Assembly (NCBI GenBank): GCA_015179025.1
Contig: WHUX01000648.1
Location: 1 to 15,589 of the forward strand
Length of the DNA: 15,589 bases
From: Terfezia claveryi
Lineage: Eukaryota > Ascomycota > Pezizomycetes > Pezizales > Pezizaceae
Direction of reading: 5' to 3'
The notes below the pieces were generated by a model, which saw only the letters and a list, made by a program, of their open reading frames with translations, had not been told where the DNA came from and did no database searches. The number at the start of each line of letters is the position of its first letter. The first letter of the stretch is position 1. This document shows, in pieces, positions 15,063 through 15,589 of the stretch. The position numbers and the translations under genes were made by a program.

Positions 15063-15184
15063 ATCCGGTATAGCAAGTAGATGCCTCACCTAAATTGCTA
15101 GAACTGGGCAAACTTTGGCTTGAGCCGTCCGGTATCCCAAGGGATCCGCTATAGCGAGGTCCGGTATAGCAAGGTTTGAGTGTA
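15063..15184 (-). repeat. Transposon terminus with CACTCAAACCTTGC TIR (right end)
   Basis: Reading the minus strand from 15184: TACACTCAAACCTTGC, then TATACCGGACC, then further ATACCGGA and CTATAGCGGA motifs, and finally CTTGCTATACCGGATATC at about 15080-15063. It mirrors the plus-strand sequence starting at 15291 with the same TACACTCAAACCTTGC end. The TA at the tip fits a Tc1/mariner-type target duplication. No transposase is seen. Confidence 0.6.
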
Positions 15185-15290
15185 GTATTGTTTGATTTTC
15201 TTGCTGTCTTAGTGATCGGTGTACTGTATGTATGCTACTCACAGTCGCAAGAAATAATAAGCGCCCCTGTCAAACTAATGGCTGTTGCTA

Positions 15291-15366
15291 TACACTCAAA
15301 CCTTGCTATACGCGGACTGCATATCCGCTTTAAATCTGTCCGGTATAGCTAATATCCGTTATAGCA
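15291..15366 (+). repeat. Transposon terminus with CACTCAAACCTTGC TIR (left end), copy 2 of the CCGGTATAGC module
   Basis: TACACTCAAACCTTGC at 15291 is followed by TATAC-G-CGGACTGCATA, TCTGTCCGGTATAGCTAATA and CCGTTATAGCAAATA. From 15300 on it parallels 13670-13743. The element it would open extends to the right, out of the window, or is a stray end. Confidence 0.6.
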
Positions 15367-15378
15367 AATACAGGCAAA

Positions 15379-15431
15379 CCTGGCTATAACGAATGCCAAG
15401 ATTCCGACCCCTTTCCTTCGTTATAGCCAGG
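15379..15431. repeat. 15-bp inverted repeat, CCTGGCTATAACGAA hairpin
   Basis: CCTGGCTATAACGAA (15379-15393) and TTCGTTATAGCCAGG (15417-15431) are exact inverted copies with a 23-bp loop. CAGGCAAA precedes the left arm and GTTCGTTATAAG follows the right. It resembles the termini of pogo/mariner-type fungal elements, and a single-stranded transcript would fold into a stem. Confidence 0.8.
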
Positions 15432-15497
15432 TTCGTTATAAGAAGATGTCACGTGCCTAGGGGTAAGGAGATTTGCGAGAAAAAAGATAGGATGTAG

Positions 15498-15589
15498 TCA
15501 ATTTGTGTTCTTTCTGCTTCTGCTCGATAATATTGGTCAATTCGGGTTCTTTTTACTTCTGCTCGATAATATTGCTCAATTTGCGCTCG
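15498..15589 (+). repeat. 39-bp tandem repeat reaching the window edge
   Basis: Units start at 15498, 15537 and 15576 with TCAATT(T/C)G(T/G)G, followed by TTCT and CTTCTGCTCGATAATATTG. The period is exactly 39 bp. The third unit is cut by the window end, so the array is longer than seen. CTGCTC recalls the CTGCTCCGAAAT array at 9862, but the units are otherwise different. Confidence 0.9.

Overview
This window is a fossil bed of transposable elements in a eukaryotic, most likely filamentous-ascomycete, genome. The evidence is Ty3/Gypsy chromovirus pol domains of the kind common in fungal genomes, a PIF/Harbinger-type transposase with fungal-style motifs, many TA-flanked terminal inverted repeats, and stop codons that read mostly as C-to-T or G-to-A changes (a RIP-like or methylation-deamination pattern). 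A repeat-rich genome such as that of a truffle or another Pezizomycotina would fit, but the species cannot be fixed from this sequence. I found no intact host gene, tRNA, rRNA or CRISPR array.

Layout, left to right. 1-4720: the 5' part of a minus-strand Gypsy element (family A: LTR, gag, protease, RT, RNase H), broken by a plus-strand solo LTR of family B at 1657-2335. 4721-6729: the 3' part of a plus-strand family B element (integrase, GPY/F, chromodomain, 3' LTR); element A landed inside its integrase. 6730-8007: the 3' end of a plus-strand A-type element (A', GPY/F, chromodomain, polypurine tract, LTR), into which B had inserted. 8008-11634: a minus-strand Harbinger-like element whose transposase is cut into three pieces (11464-11173, 10493-10312, 8326-8008). 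The cuts are a family B solo LTR (10494-11167, ATATA target duplication), a TA-flanked 2-kb element (8328-10309) carrying a giant palindrome, and A'. 11635-14976: two roughly 1.0-1.25 kb inverted copies of a sequence holding a small coiled-coil gene, around a 1-kb spacer. 14977-15589: fragments of TA-type transposon termini and a 39-bp tandem array running off the right edge.

Read as a stratigraphy, the order of events is: inverted repeat arm, then Harbinger at a TTA site, then A' (with the TA-element and solo LTR B3 as separate hits), then B into A', then A into B, then solo LTR B1 into A. That makes six layers. Most junctions are base-exact and predict matching sequence just left of this window. 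Nothing here looks like a working gene set. The value lies in the nesting, the Foldback-like palindrome with in-register 12-bp repeats, the phased palindromes inside the family A LTR, and a small gene whose 5' untranslated region was turned into coding sequence by 108-bp in-frame duplications.
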